From: Pyropia yezoensis
Lineage: Eukaryota; Rhodophyta; Bangiophyceae; Bangiales; Bangiaceae
Assembly (NCBI GenBank): GCA_009829735.1
Contig: CM020620.1
Span: 26,940,951-27,004,950 of the forward strand
Length of the DNA stretch: 64,000 nt
Direction of reading: 5' to 3'
This document shows, piece by piece, positions 48,080 through 60,100 of the stretch (the stretch's first letter is position 1; every line of letters begins with the position of its first letter). The translations under genes were made by a program, and so were the position numbers. The notes under the pieces were generated by a model that saw only the letters and a program-made list of their open reading frames with translations, did no database searches and was not told the origin of the DNA.

Positions 48080-49498
48080 CTCCAATGGCGCCGCGCCGTT
48101 CCCGTCGGTGAAAAGCACTGCTGGGGCCTCAACCAAAGTTGCCCCGTCCGGCTGCAGCGCGCCACACTTGAAACATCTCCTCTCGCTGACGACGGCGGAA
48201 GGGCTGTAGGTCAAGCCGAGCTCCGCCATGCGCCCCACTAAGGTCGGCGGGTTGCCGGGCAGCTCCGCTTTGCCGTCTGGAGGGAGAGCTGCCGGAGAAA
48301 ATATTGCGGCGGCAGGGACAGCCATGGCCGCGCACTCCGCCGTTCGAGCCCACATCAGCCCTTGGCGATCCTCCTCGGCGCAGGCCACCAAGTTCCGCTT
48401 CTGTCGCTCCTTGGAGATGGTCACCAGCTCCTCTTCAATGACGCCTTCGTCGTCATCCTCCTCCCGCTCCACTCCCGTACCCTGCTCGTCGGACGAAATG
48501 TCCGAAGCATCGTCGAAGTCCCCACCTGCCGCAACAAGACGGTCAAGCTTCCGTACCAAAGCAGCGTGGTGGCAGCGACGCTGAGACGACCTGCACCCCA
48601 CCGCAATACACTTGATTAGGTGCCGCCGTGTAGCCACAACCGGGCTGTAGATTACACCGTCAAACGCGGCGGCCGATGCACCGCGAAAAGTCGAGACATC
48701 CACGGCGTACGGCTGCGTGTCAGCCGACACGCGCAGGAAGCGAGAGAGCTCAGCGTCGTGCTCGGCTAGATCCGCAACGGCAGTCTTAAACGCCTCCGCG
48801 TGCCAGCAAGTGCTGTCCTGTCCAGCCATGGAGAGCAGTGCCACATTCTCAGTGTGGCCCCAACAGGAGCAGAGGGTGGCGCCGTCCGTCGACAGCCACA
48901 GTGCGGCCAAATCTACCGCCTGTGGCCCGGTCACACAAAACAAAAAGCGCGAGGGGGACGAGGCGGCGCCGAAAACTTGAGCCATCATGCCGCTCTGCAC
49001 CGTGGCGCCTACCAGCGTCCGCATACCGAGAAGTCGCCTTAGTGCAGCCGATATCAGACTGGACAGGACGCGCTGCCGCTCGACGGTCGACTCGCCGCGA
49101 GGCCGCCCACCAGGCCGACGATGATGCCGAGGCGGTCGACGGCCAGTAGTCGGCTTGGTAGCGGGGGAGGTAGCACCCTCGGGTGCGTCCGAGTCGCTAC
49201 TGGCGCCGAGCGATGGGGGCGGATCATAGCCGAAGCCATCCTCATGGTCATCAGTGGACGAGTAGGAGGCCGGTTCAAGTTGGGTAGAGGGCGGGGAGGG
49301 GGGGGGCAGGCGAGAGCGGACGACAGGCTCCAAGGGAACAGTTCGAGCAGCGAGCGACCTCGCCGGCCGTGTCGTCGATGCAGCGAGGCGAAGCAGCCCC
49401 AGCGTGCCCAGCTGCGTCCGCCGGCATCGTAACGTTGAGTGGGCGTCATCACAGGCGTCGTCGTCCATGATGATGGGGCTAGTGGTAGGGTGTACCAT
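48080..49498 (-). CDS. KDZ-like transposase, exon 1 (cysteine-cluster region)
   Basis: The ATG at 49498 (MVHPTTSPIIM; an alternative is MDDDACDD at 49468). A Ser/Pro/Arg-rich N-terminal region is followed by a SWIM-like motif (LCSCWGHTENVALL...STCWHAEAF) and HLIKCIAVGCRSSQRRCHHAAL. These are the CxC-type zinc clusters that accompany KDZ transposases. An acidic segment (GVEREEDDDEGVIEEE) and RRCFKCGAL, half of another cluster completed across the intron, precede the donor. It is continuous with exon 2, giving a product of about 1,240 residues. It is probably the autonomous transposase of a DNA transposon. Confidence 0.7.
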
Positions 49499-49965
49499 CC
49501 ACGCCGACGGGCCCCCGTCGTAGCGTACACGACACGGACGAAGGCAGGGGACCCGAAGGGCAGGCCATGATCAACCGATGAATCCGTCGTACTTGGAAAG
49601 TAAATTCTGCGTGAACAAATGCATAGTGTAACCCCCCTGCGATCGTCCGACAGATGTCCTGAAATTTTCACATACCGAGGATCTGAATTGGATGCGCCAA
49701 TCACCGCCCGTGAAACACTCACAGTTGAGGCGGCTGCCCAGGCCACTTCGAGCGTTCTGCCCCCTTCGCTGTGCCGATGGGCACGAATGCCGGTCGGGCC
49801 GGCCAGACTGCGCACGACAATTACACTATTTCCCACACTCAGCCGGCGAGTTGTTCGGCAAACTGAGGGGCCTGCTTGCCCAGTTCCGCCCTCGCTGCCG
49901 TCTCGTTGCCCTTCCTTTCGCTGCCTTTCTTCCTGTCATCCCACCCGACTCCACCCCCCACCACG
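49499..49965. other. Intergenic region between divergent ORFs
   Basis: 467 bp between the KDZ-like gene start and a small plus-strand ORF. Likely promoter of the transposase. No motif recognised. Confidence 0.45.
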
Positions 49966-50301
49966 ATGGACCCCTCTGGCACTATGTGTGAGGCATGTGG
50001 AACCCGACATCCCCCCCACGCAAGCAAGCATTGGCCGCAGGCTGCGTCCGGTTCCACTTCCGGTTCCACCCCCCTCTCTCGCGCTCATCCTGAGAGCTCG
50101 ACAGACCGTGCTGGTTCGTCAGGCGCAGACGTGCCGACGGCCATGGTGGGTGACACGGCGCTGGTGCCCGGTTGCCAGGGCTCTCTTGGTGACTTGGAGA
50201 GGTATGACGTGCTCGTCTACGTCGTCATGGACTTTGGCCAGGCGTGTTCGACGGCGGATCTTGACCGCATCCCTAGGCGCTCCGGCCCGCCGCGCCGTTA
50301 A
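49966..50301 (+). CDS. Small hypothetical Cys/His-containing protein
   Basis: The ATG at 49966 gives 111 residues: MDPSGTMCEACGTRHPPHASKHW (C-x2-C...H...H, possibly zinc-binding), a Ser-rich middle, and DLERYDVLVYVVMDFGQACS near the end. It is divergent from the KDZ-like gene and could be its partner ORF or a first exon. Weak evidence. Confidence 0.3.
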   Translation: MDPSGTMCEACGTRHPPHASKHWPQAASGSTSGSTPLSRAHPESSTDRAGSSGADVPTAMVGDTALVPGCQGSLGDLERYDVLVYVVMDFGQACSTADLDRIPRRSGPPRR

Positions 50302-50329
50302 GACGGCGCCGTACTCCGGCGTGGCGGCC

Positions 50330-51600
50330 GCCCGAGGCCAGGCTGGCTGGCGCGGAGCGGCAGGGGCTGCAGCCGGTGGTGTAAAGTCGCCGTCGCAGCA
50401 TGCTGGTGCCGTGTGTGGGAGCGTCCGCCCCAGCATGCCTCTGTTGTGGGGGGGGGAAGCCGCAGCAGCAAGTTTGTGGTGCGCGTCGGGGCGGCGGCTG
50501 CGGCGCGGTGATATTTTGGTTGGAGGCGGCCGCAGCAGCAGGCTTTTGGCGTGCGTCGGGGCGGCGGCAGCGGTGTGGTGATGCTGTGGGTGGAAGCGGC
50601 CGCACAAGGAGGCTTGTGGTGTGTGTCAGGGCGGCGGCTGCGGGGTGGTGATGCTATGGGTGCGGGCGGCTGCCTCAGGGTGCTGGCTTGGTGGGTGGGG
50701 GCACCCGCCGCGGCGTGCTGCTGTAGTGCGTGGGGGCGGCCGTCCCAGCGTGCTGGTGACGACTGAGGGGACGGTCGTTCGAGCGTCCTGCTCCTGTCGG
50801 TGGCGGCGGTCGTCCACGTGTCTAGGAGTTGGCGACGGGGGCGGCCGCGCAAGTGTGCGGGTGCTGGCGGTGAGGGCGGCCGTGCCGGTGTTCTGGACCC
50901 CGTGGTGGAGGCGCCCACCCCAGCGTGCTCGTGTTGTGACCTGGGGCCGCCACCGCAGCGTGCTTGTGCCGTGGGTGGGGGCGGCCGCCCAAGCAAATGG
51001 GTGCTGGCGGTGGGGGCGGTCCGCAAAGCGTGCTGGTGCATTTGGTGCGGGCGGTCGTGCATGCGTTTTGGATCTGTACGTCTCGGTGGCCGCCCCAGCA
51101 CGCCGGTCTTGTGAGCTGGGGCGGCCACCTCAGCGTGCTGATGGTGTAGACGCGGATGGATGGCGCACCTCGTTAGTGCTGCCGGTGGGAGCGGCCGGCC
51201 CATCGTGCTGGTGCTGCTGATTGGGGCGGCCGACCATGCATACGGGTGCTGGTGGTGAGGGCCGCTGGTCAAGCGTGGGACGGCCATCGCTGCGTGTGGG
51301 AGCTGGGCGTGGGGGCATAAGCCCATGCGTACGGATGCTGGCGCCGGGGGCGGCCGCTTTAGAGTGCGGGTGCTGGGGGTGGGGGCTGTCTCCCGAGGGT
51401 CCGCTGCTTTTGACGTGCGTAGTGGCGGCCGGCCCAGCGTGGTTGTTCTGTGGGCGATGGCGGCCGCCCCGGCGTGCTGGTGTTTTGGAGTATACCGCAC
51501 TTTGCCGCGGCTGTGTGTCACGGCCGTTGCCACTCCCAGGCCGTGCTTGACCAGGCTGGCGCGGCGACGGTGTGGTTCCAATAGCGTGGCGTGAGGGATG
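50330..51600 (+). repeat. Degenerate G-rich minisatellite (roughly 48-bp unit)
   Basis: GTGCTGGTG...GGGGGCGGCCGC-type units recur across 1.2 kb with much divergence. The opposite strand is open for 511 codons encoding matching degenerate 15-17 residue repeats, which I take as a by-product. Confidence 0.6.
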
Positions 51601-53950
51601 ACGGGCGAAGAGGGCGGGGCGAGGCAATGAGGAGGTTGTGATGGCCAGTGGCGGGTACGCTTATGCGTCGCTGCCGTGGCCTCAGGTGCGCTTTTCAGCT
51701 CTGGGTTGTGGAAACCCTGTGAGGAGTGTTTCGGAGCGGGTGAGGAAGGTGGCGGGATCGGCTCGAAGCGGCACATTGGTGACAGCGCAGTTTTTTTGTT
51801 GTGTTGTACGGGAGCATCATCTGCAGCGTACAAATAGGGACGTACTGAGCCTTGGCCGCTCCCGGCTGGGACAAGCAGCTCTTAAGCGTGCGGGAAGAGT
51901 TGAGCGGCCGGTTGGGGCAAAAAGCTGCGCAGTCGCTCAGTTGTAGGCCTCGACATCGCCCTTCAAGACGCACGTGCGCATGGGCCGACAGGCTCAGCAC
52001 AGTGCGACTGATCCGGTGTAATCGGATTGCGGCACTCGCTGACACTGGTCGAATCACGGGATCAGGCACCTGCGCTTCTTGACATGTTTGTGTGCGCGCC
52101 TATAGCACTTTCCACTGGTTTTTTCAGAAAGAAACACAGCTGCGCGTGTTATGGGATGTGCTGCGTCCGTTTGGAACACCCACGGTTGTAGTCCGATCGA
52201 AGTGTTTGTTCCGACGTACCCCCCGCTCAGCTACCAGGGACTGGGGTGCAGGGCGGCTGTTTCGGTCAAAAACGGACCCAAACACCCCTCCGACAAAAGG
52301 CACCCTACTATACAAGTGAAGTGTCCTGAGCATGGTGGTGTGGTTCGTTTTGCGAGCAAAGACGTCCTTCATGTCTTTTCAGGCCAGCGTGTTTTCCGCA
52401 TCCTCGCACGTTTGGCAGCCGTGCTGGTCGCCAAGGCACACCGTACTTCCAGTTTTTTGCTCTGAAGAGCTGTCACCCGCGTAAAGCTTGGCGCCCCCCG
52501 AAGAAGGTGTGGAAAAAGAGTGACTTCAGAAGTAGCAGGGCGCTTCTTGCATATAGCGCTCGACAAAGATATTCCCATCGTGCGCACGACACCGGTGTTC
52601 ATGCTACGCGTCTAAAAAGCACATCGAACGAACGATAGGACCCCCCTCTGTGACACCATGCAGTGTTCTTCTCCCATTGGGCTTCTGTACCTGGCGCAGT
52701 GGGTAGTATGCGGCCAACCGAGGCCTCTCATTGCAGGGACACTATCTTGCTCCCGATAGTGGGAACGACACGGTCTTCTGCCAAACTGATCCAAAGGTCG
52801 CTGGGTTGCTGTAGCATCAGTCGTTTGGGCTGAAAGTGTCCCAATGGGGCGCCCAGAGGCCAGAGTGTGCAGCCGACATGCACAGAATGACAATATCGGT
52901 GCTCGAACTCGCCCAGAGCAGCGTAAGACGTCAAGAGCCAGACAGGAAGGGCGCTGATTCTCCCTCATTCGTGGGGTGGCAAAAAAAAGATGAGCGCCTA
53001 GCAGCAACTGGGTCATTCTGACGGCCGCGTGCTGGAATGAACGCATGTATGGGTGCGTGAGCATGCTCAGAGCCACGTCAGCCGTGCCCGGTGTTTGTGG
53101 TGGGTCTCTGGTGCTCCCAGATGGGTAAACGGGCATAATGAGTAGCAATGGGCTTCCGGAATGCCATAGTCTGCCGCCCGCTATTGACATCCGTTGGCGT
53201 CAGATGAGGCAGGACGGGGAGTGGGAAGAGGACGACGAGCATGGTCACCAGCCGCGGAATTCCGCACCGGTCGAAACAATTGTGTCAAAAACTGAAAAAC
53301 ATTCTCCTTCTATTTCGGGAGCAGTCTCGCGCGTCGATCGCCGGCCCTCCTGGCTGCACGTGAATATCGGCCCGCCACGTCGAGGGTATCATACGCGTTG
53401 CCGCCCTTTTTTTCCCGGCCATCTACCTGCACTCTGGGCGCCACTCCCCCGCCTTTCCCCCTCCCTATGGGCGCCGTCGCCCCCCCTCTGGGCGCCACTC
53501 TCCCGCCTTTCCCTCGACTATGCGCGCCACTTGCCAGTGTTACCCCCTACTCTGGCCACCACTTGCCCGCCTCCCCCCCCCCTTTGGGCGCCACTTGCCT
53601 GCCTTGCCCCCCACTCCGGGCGGCACTTCCACGTCTCACCTCCCTGTACCACCCCCCCGATCGACCGCGACGCAGCGGTTGCGGGGGTGGGACCGTACGC
53701 TCGGGCGCACTGTTTGCCGCTGACACGGCTGCGTGCCCCCTGGCCCCCTTCGAGCTTCTACCTCGGCTGCACCTCCGTGCGTGCTCGCGCCGGACCTGTC
53801 CCACCCGCGCTCCCCAGTGTGCCGCCGCTGTGCGGGGCGGGCCGCCCCCCGCCACATTGTCCCCGAGGTCTCTTTCCCTGGCGCTTCTCCCACCTCGCAC
53901 GCCTGCACCCCTCCGGCGTCCCCCTCGCTCTTCATACGCGTCTTGCTGGG
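51601..53950. other. Spacer without recognised gene
   Basis: Ordinary-composition DNA with short ORFs to about 53,100. Pro/Leu-rich low complexity with repeated GGGCGCCACT blocks follows from 53,430. The helicase frame is open here but looks noncoding. Confidence 0.5.
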
Positions 53951-53959
53951 GTTGCTGCT

Positions 53960-54205
53960 CGCCAGGCCGCTGCTGGCGCTGCCGGTCGCTGCTCTCGGTG
54001 GCTCCTCTGCCCTCCTGCTGCTCCCCACCCCCCGCCTGTGGCACAAGGCCGCTGCTGGCGCTGCCGGTCGCCGCTGTCGGCGGGACCTCTGCCCCCCTGT
54101 TGCACCCCCCCCGCCGCTTGGAGCACAAGGCCGCTGCTGGCGCTGCCGGTCGGCGCTCTCGGCGGCACCTCTGCCCGCCTTTTGTTCTCCCCCCCCCCCC
54201 CTGTA
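53960..54205 (+). repeat. 82-bp tandem repeat, three copies, upstream of helicase
   Basis: The block GGCCGCTGCTGGCGCTGCCG occurs at about 53965, 54047 and 54129. The period of 82 is not divisible by three, supporting a helicase start downstream. Confidence 0.8.
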
Positions 54206-54220
54206 ACTCCATGTTCAGCG

Positions 54221-56845
54221 ATGACGCTCCGGGTGCAAGCCGAGCGGCCTCGGGATCTCGTGGCGCACGAGATGCCGTTTGTGGCACTGCGCTCCGGCTC
54301 GGGGGGCGTGTTGGCCAGCGCTACCGACTCCGTCGACCTGGCGAGGTTAATGATCGCCTGGACCCAGCTGGACCGGGACGCTGGGCTGGTGTCTACGTTC
54401 CCGGCCAGCGGCGCGGCGTCATCCTGGTTACGCATGTCGCCGCCGCCGCTGCCGACATGGGCGGCTCGTACGTGCGTCGCGGCGGCTGAAGCGGACGTCG
54501 TCATCGTCAACGAAGTGGCAAGCTCCTCGCTGGTGTTTGCCCTCCTCCAGGAGGCCGGCGGTCAGTTGATGGCGGAGGCGAACTCGTCCCTCATCCCGCG
54601 GCTCGTCAACACGGTCAAGAATCTTAACGGGGAGGTCGCCGTGGTGCGTATGCTGTCCTCTGTGGACGAGGCTGAGCAGTGGTTGCTGTCGCCGCGCGTG
54701 CCCCAGTGGCTACTGGCGCCTGCCGCCGCGGCGTCGACGGCGTGTGCGTCCATGGACGAGGTGGAAATTGTAGCGGTAGAGACTGCCGGCGGCGTCATCG
54801 ACCTATGCGACGATGGCGGCGTCGAGGAGGATGCAGAGGAGGCGGCTCGAGCTGAGTTCCGGCGTGTAGCGCAGACGCTACCTCCCCCCCCGCCTCTCAA
54901 GCGCACCATCTTATCCCTGGCCAGCATCCGGGACTCTATGACCTTGCCGATCACGTTCCAGCGGAATCCCGCGACCGGGCGACTGGTGCGGACGGACCGG
55001 GAGGGCCCCTCTGCTGGCCGCGCGAGCCATTCGTCGGCAACGGGCGCATCGTTGCTCACCCCCGCCTCGCCTGCGCAGTCTCGTTCTTCCGTCGCTAGGG
55101 GGACGCAGCATATGTCCGGGCGTCGGACTCCGGCGCGGGGCCCTGTTCCTGGTTCGGGTCAAGCTCTGTCTGTCACGACGGGTGTCTCTCCTCTGCCCGG
55201 TTTGACGTCGAGTATGGCCGCAAGTGGGTCGCGACGGACCGCCACGAGACGGTGGGCAGCCCTGGGAGCCTGCCAAGAGATCGGCAGCAGCTCGCGGCTG
55301 CCCGCTGGTGGTGAGGTACTCTCGCCGCGACCGTCGCCACTGTCCCAGACGTGCACTCCTCCGCCGACGCGGGAGCCACCCTCCGACGGCCGCCCAACCA
55401 AGAAGCTGCGGCGAGCGGAGGCGTTGCCTTTTCATTTGGGGCGGCTGGCCAAGCGCATCTTGGGGCGGAAGAAGGGGCTTTTTGTGACTGGTGGCGGAGG
55501 GGTCGGCAAGACCCGTGTACTGCTCCAGTGCGCAGATGAGTACCGTGAAACTCACGGTGGCAGCCGCGCTGGGCTCCACGTCGTTGCCCCCACTGGCGTT
55601 GCGGCAGCTGCCGCCGGAGGCGTCACCATCCACTCGTACCTGCGGCTGGCGGCGGGGTGCTTTGACGAGTCTTTGTCTGAGGAGGACGACGCTGCGCGCC
55701 TGTTCAACTGCATGGACGGGATGACCAAGAGACGACTGGCGGACACCTCCCTCATATTGCTTGATGAGGTGTCGATGGTGCCTAGCCGGATGTTCACCAC
55801 GCTGGTGTACTCCATCGAGATGGCACATGCCAAAGTGCGCAGCGACCTGCCGTGGCGGATTGTGGCTTTTGGTGACTTTTTCCAGCTGCCCCCTGTGCGC
55901 GGGGATGAGGACTACTATGACAGCAGCGGCCAGTACGCTCTTAAGTCAGTCTACTGGAGGCGGCTCTTTCAGAACGAGCAGCTGGAGTTGCGCTACGTTT
56001 GGCGGCAAGAGGACAAGAAGCTGATTGAGATGCTCTCCCGCTTACGCGTCGGCGACCTCTCGAGCAACTTGGAAAACTTTCTCCAGTCGCGCTCAGCGGT
56101 GTACCAGGCACGAGTGGAGGCCGGCGTCGTGATGGACATGGAAGTGACTCGCATCTTCCCGCACCGCCATCGCGTGAGGGCGCACAACCTGGAGTGTTTG
56201 ACAACGATGGAGAAGCTCAATGGGTGTGCACGGGTGGTGTACATGGCTATTGACTACCCCATCGGCGTCAGCATGACGGAGCAGCAGGTCACTGCGCAGC
56301 TTGACGCGTCCGTGATGGCTCCCCAGAAGCTCGAGGTTTGCGTCGGCGCGCGTGTTGCGGCTTGTGCTACGATTGGCGACGGTCAGGTGGAGGTCCCCAA
56401 CGGGACCGTTGGCACGGTCATGGGCTACCAGAGCTCTACCCCGCGTGGCTTGGCGGACAGCGCTGCCCGGGTTCCAGTGGTCCGTTTTGACACGGTGCGG
56501 GGGCCGGTCGTCGTGCCCGTCAAGCGCGTTGACATGAAGCTGCAGTCAGTTTCTCGCGACGGAGCATATGCTAGCCGCTACCAGGTGCCGCTCGTGCTGG
56601 CGTGGGCGGTCACCGTTCATCGCTGCCAGGGGCTGTCTATGGACGCGGCTGTTCTTGACTTGGCGTCTTGCTTCTTGGACGGGATGGTGTACGTCGCCCT
56701 GTCGCGCGTAAGGTTTACGGAGGGCGTGCACATCCTGTCGCTCGCCCGCAGCAACGTGCGTGCCGACCGCCGCGTGGCGATGTTCTATGACAACCAGCGC
56801 GACGTTGAGGACGAGTTTGCTTCTTGTGTGGACACGATGCGCTGA
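54221..56845 (+). CDS. PIF1-family DNA helicase
   Basis: 874 residues from the ATG at 54221. The frame is open 361 codons further upstream but only through repeats. N-terminal about 400 residues: unfamiliar domain (DLVAHEMPFVALRSG, ADVVIVNEVASSSLVFALLQEAGG) and a Ser/Pro-rich linker. Helicase core: Walker A TGGGGVGKTR about residue 423, APTGVAA and HS-Y motifs, Walker B LILLDEVSMV about 512, GDFFQLPPVRG, WRRLFQNEQLELRYVWRQ, NGTVGTVMGYQ, and C-terminal AWAVTVHRCQGLSMDAAVLDL plus VYVALSRVRFTEGVHIL. These are the PIF1/RecD2 superfamily 1B motifs: 5'-3' unwinding of DNA, acting on G-quadruplexes and replication intermediates in known members. No Helitron Rep domain precedes it. It could be a host gene or transposon-carried. 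Confidence 0.93.
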   Translation: MTLRVQAERPRDLVAHEMPFVALRSGSGGVLASATDSVDLARLMIAWTQLDRDAGLVSTFPASGAASSWLRMSPPPLPTWAARTCVAAAEADVVIVNEVASSSLVFALLQEAGGQLMAEANSSLIPRLVNTVKNLNGEVAVVRMLSSVDEAEQWLLSPRVPQWLLAPAAAASTACASMDEVEIVAVETAGGVIDLCDDGGVEEDAEEAARAEFRRVAQTLPPPPPLKRTILSLASIRDSMTLPITFQRNPATGRLVRTDREGPSAGRASHSSATGASLLTPASPAQSRSSVARGTQHMSGRRTPARGPVPGSGQALSVTTGVSPLPGLTSSMAASGSRRTATRRWAALGACQEIGSSSRLPAGGEVLSPRPSPLSQTCTPPPTREPPSDGRPTKKLRRAEALPFHLGRLAKRILGRKKGLFVTGGGGVGKTRVLLQCADEYRETHGGSRAGLHVVAPTGVAAAAAGGVTIHSYLRLAAGCFDESLSEEDDAARLFNCMDGMTKRRLADTSLILLDEVSMVPSRMFTTLVYSIEMAHAKVRSDLPWRIVAFGDFFQLPPVRGDEDYYDSSGQYALKSVYWRRLFQNEQLELRYVWRQEDKKLIEMLSRLRVGDLSSNLENFLQSRSAVYQARVEAGVVMDMEVTRIFPHRHRVRAHNLECLTTMEKLNGCARVVYMAIDYPIGVSMTEQQVTAQLDASVMAPQKLEVCVGARVAACATIGDGQVEVPNGTVGTVMGYQSSTPRGLADSAARVPVVRFDTVRGPVVVPVKRVDMKLQSVSRDGAYASRYQVPLVLAWAVTVHRCQGLSMDAAVLDLASCFLDGMVYVALSRVRFTEGVHILSLARSNVRADRRVAMFYDNQRDVEDEFASCVDTMR

Positions 56846-57174
56846 TCGTGGGCTAGCATGTCTTGTCGGCGGTATTGCATGTTTATCGTCCTCGCTCCTC
56901 TGTGTCAGTCGATAGCTGAGCGCGTAAGATTTTCTTTTTTTGCACAAGCAGTGCGATTGATAATCCTCTGGGATGTTGCTCAGCAACTCTGTCGCTCTGT
57001 TTCTCATCGGCCAACTTTAGGAGAACGGCAACACCGTCTGCGCGTAACCCGGTTTCACAAGCACCGGTAGCGATGCCTCTAACGAGTGTGTCCTTCCCTT
57101 GTGAGCGCCGTCCAGTACGTTGATGGAGTACGAACAAATCTCATACATGCCAGGCTAGTGCGCGCAGAGTAGTC
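56846..57174. other. Spacer between convergent genes
   Basis: 329 bp between the helicase stop and the stop of the minus-strand gene. Nothing recognised. Confidence 0.5.
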
Positions 57175-60100
57175 TCAATGTGCCACCGCAGCCGGAGGGG
57201 GTATCTCCCCGTCCAGCCTGCCCGCCGCCTCCCCACGCAAGCCACCAACCCCGCGGCCAGCCACACCCCCGCTGCTATCAACCCTCTCAGGACGAGTCAA
57301 TTCGCCACCTCCTGTCGCGCCTGGTGCGCCCGCCGTGGTCCCGCTGGCACTCGTGCCCCCGCCGTTTGCCGCGCCCCCACCAGGAGCAGTGCGCGTCAAA
57401 GCACCCGCATCCCCACCACCAGGTGTGCCCCCAACACCCAGCGCGCCCGCGCTGCCACCTGAGACCCCACTGCCAGTCGCACCCGTACTCCCAGGCGTGC
57501 CCCCGCCCCCAGACGCCCGCCACGCGCCAGCCTCATCCTCACGTCGACCCTGGCGCGCACTTGCGCCAGCCTTCGACCTCTTGGCTGCTTGCGCACTTGG
57601 GCCGCCCGGAGAAGTGCGGCGCTTGCGACCGCCAGCAGGTGGGCGGGCGCCCGTCGTAGCAGCGCTCCCCACGTCACGCGCGATGGAGTTCTGCCTGCGG
57701 ACGGCGCGCCGCACAGCAAGCCGACTGGCTCGCTTGTCTGCCGCGGCGCGGATAGCGCGCATAATGTACGCCGCTTGCACAGAGACGTTGGCATTCTCCT
57801 GGATGCCGTCGCCGTCGCCACCAGCTCCGCTGCCGACGCCTGTGCCCGCACCGCCAGCGCTCGCCGCACCACCGCCTGCGCCCGCTTGGTTAGCTTGCTT
57901 GCTACCTCCACCATCGCCGAGGGAATGGTTAGGGGGTGTAGCGCCACTTGGAGGTCCCGCGCTGTTGACAACGCCAGCATCTTGCGGCGCCACCGCGCCG
58001 TCACCGGGCGCGCCATTTTCACGACCCTCGTTGTCATTGTTGGCAGGAGGCAAGGTGTCTGTCGCAGTCGCCGTCTCCGCGGCCGCCGTCGCAGGGCCTT
58101 CGCCGCCGCCGACATCCTGACGCCGGACGCTACCGGCAGTACCAACTTCGGGCTGAACGTCAAGCCCGGATAGCACGAGGGACGAGTGGCGGGCCGGACG
58201 AGCCTCAAAAGACGCCTCAAGCGTCTCCGCGATAATCCTCGGCATTTCCTCCACAACAGAGCAGAGCAGCAGGAGTACCGCAATGATGTCAGCAATACCC
58301 TTGTTCTTAAAGACTGTGATGGCGGTGATGACGACGACGTCGTCGACACTGCCCAGCTTCAGCCGCCGGGACGCCAGCGCCGGCACGTCAAAAGCCGGCT
58401 TGATGCCCGTCATTCGAACTCGGGGGCACCACAGCGAGCGGTTCTTCTCAACCGACAGGGTGCCCATGGGGCTCGCCATCGTGCCTGACGGTGCCGGCGC
58501 CTTCCCCGGTCTGGCGCTCCTCCACGTAGGTAGCGCAGTGCTCCGCAAGTACGCAACTAGATAGCCGAGCACGAGGGTTGACCGGCTCATACTCGCGCCC
58601 GGCGCTGAATCTGCGGGGGTGTCCTCCACCTCTCCAGCGTCCTTAGCGTTGCTGCTGTTGCTAGTGGCAGCTCCGTCGACAGCGTGGGGCGCGGAGGCCG
58701 CCGCCGCGTCTGCAGCGTCATCTTGCACCGCCGGGGCCGACGAGCCGGCGTTCTTGTCGGCGACACTGCCGCCGCCCCCAGGTGGCACGCCAACTGTACC
58801 GGCGTCCGTCACCACATCCAATGCGGTCGTCGCACCAGTTGCGGCATCGCCGCCGGCGCCGTCGCCGGTCCCGCCGGCTGCCTTGGCACGTGCCCGGCCA
58901 GGCGCCTGGGCAGATGGTCCACAAGCCGCCGCGCCGACGGCATCGCTCGCCACCTGCCCATCCGTTCCGACGACCGTCTCGCCGCCCCCCTCGCCCGCCG
59001 CCCCACCGGCCGCCGCGGCTGTCGCCGGACTGGCCACCGTGCCGACAGCACTTCCACCCGCCTTGCCGTCCGCCCCACCGTCCGACTCGCCACCCGCCCC
59101 GCCGCACGCATCGCCTCCCGACTGGCCGCCAGCTTCGCCGCCGGCATCGCTGCGCCCCCCGCCGCCGGCATCGCCGCCCGACAGGCCGACAGCCTCACCG
59201 CCCGCGTTGCCGCCCGACTGGCCGCCAGCCTCGCTGCCCGCGTTGCCGCCCGACTGGCCGCAAGCCTCGCCACCGGCGTTGCCGCCCGACAGACCGATAG
59301 CGTCGCCACCGGCGTTGCCGCCCGACTGGCCGCCAGCCTCGCCGCCGGCGTTGCCGCCCGACAGGCCGATAGCCTCGCCGCCGGCGTTGCCGCCCGACTG
59401 GCCGACAGACTCGCCGCCGGCGTTCGCCGAGCCGCGGACGTCCCCGCCTACATCGCCGCCAGCCGCGCCGCCCGCATCGCCACCCGCCGCGGAACTCGCA
59501 TGGCGGCCCGGTTGGCGGCCCGCGTGGCTTCCCGCCTCGCCTACCGCCTCGCCGCCCGACTCGCCACCCGAATCGCCGACTGCATCGCGGCCCGCCACAC
59601 CGGCCGTGCCATCGGCTGCGCCCTCGGTGTCAACGCCCGCCGCATCACCCGCCGCGCCGCCGGCCATCGTGTGACCCGCATCGCCGGCCGCACCGTCCCC
59701 CGCGCCGCTACCCGACGCGTTGACCCCCCGGACGGCAAGAGTGCCGGCCGCACCGCCGACTGGGTTGACGGCCACAACCTCTACATTGCCCCCGTCACCA
59801 GTGGCTAAGGCGGCCTCCCCCGCCAGTGTGGCCTCTGTGAGGCCAGCTCGAGCAATCAAAAAGGTCTGAAGAGCCGTGCAAGCGCGGAAGGCAATGACAC
59901 GGCACAGGGAAGCAGGATTGGGTGACGCGGCTACGGCGGCAATCACGGCCTTAGCAGAGGACAGCGCAGACGAGTTGGGAGTACAGATCGGGGGGCGCAC
60001 TGCAGAGAATGCAAAGCGAGCGCGCAAAGCAGGCAGCGTCATCAACTGCGATCCAGGGAGCCCCGCATCCCCAGGCGTCCGAGCGACATCAACTGTGTCA

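Noticed and set aside
50298-51833. 511-codon minus-strand Pro/Arg/Thr ORF
   Set aside because: Reads through degenerate minisatellite units. No ordered segment.
53138-54220. N-terminal extension of the helicase ORF
   Set aside because: Encodes Pro/Leu/Arg low complexity and crosses an 82-bp tandem repeat that does not keep frame. The start at 54221 is more sensible.
53138-56845. Helitron (Rep-helicase) element
   Set aside because: No HUH/Rep domain precedes the helicase and no CTRR end or hairpin was found nearby.
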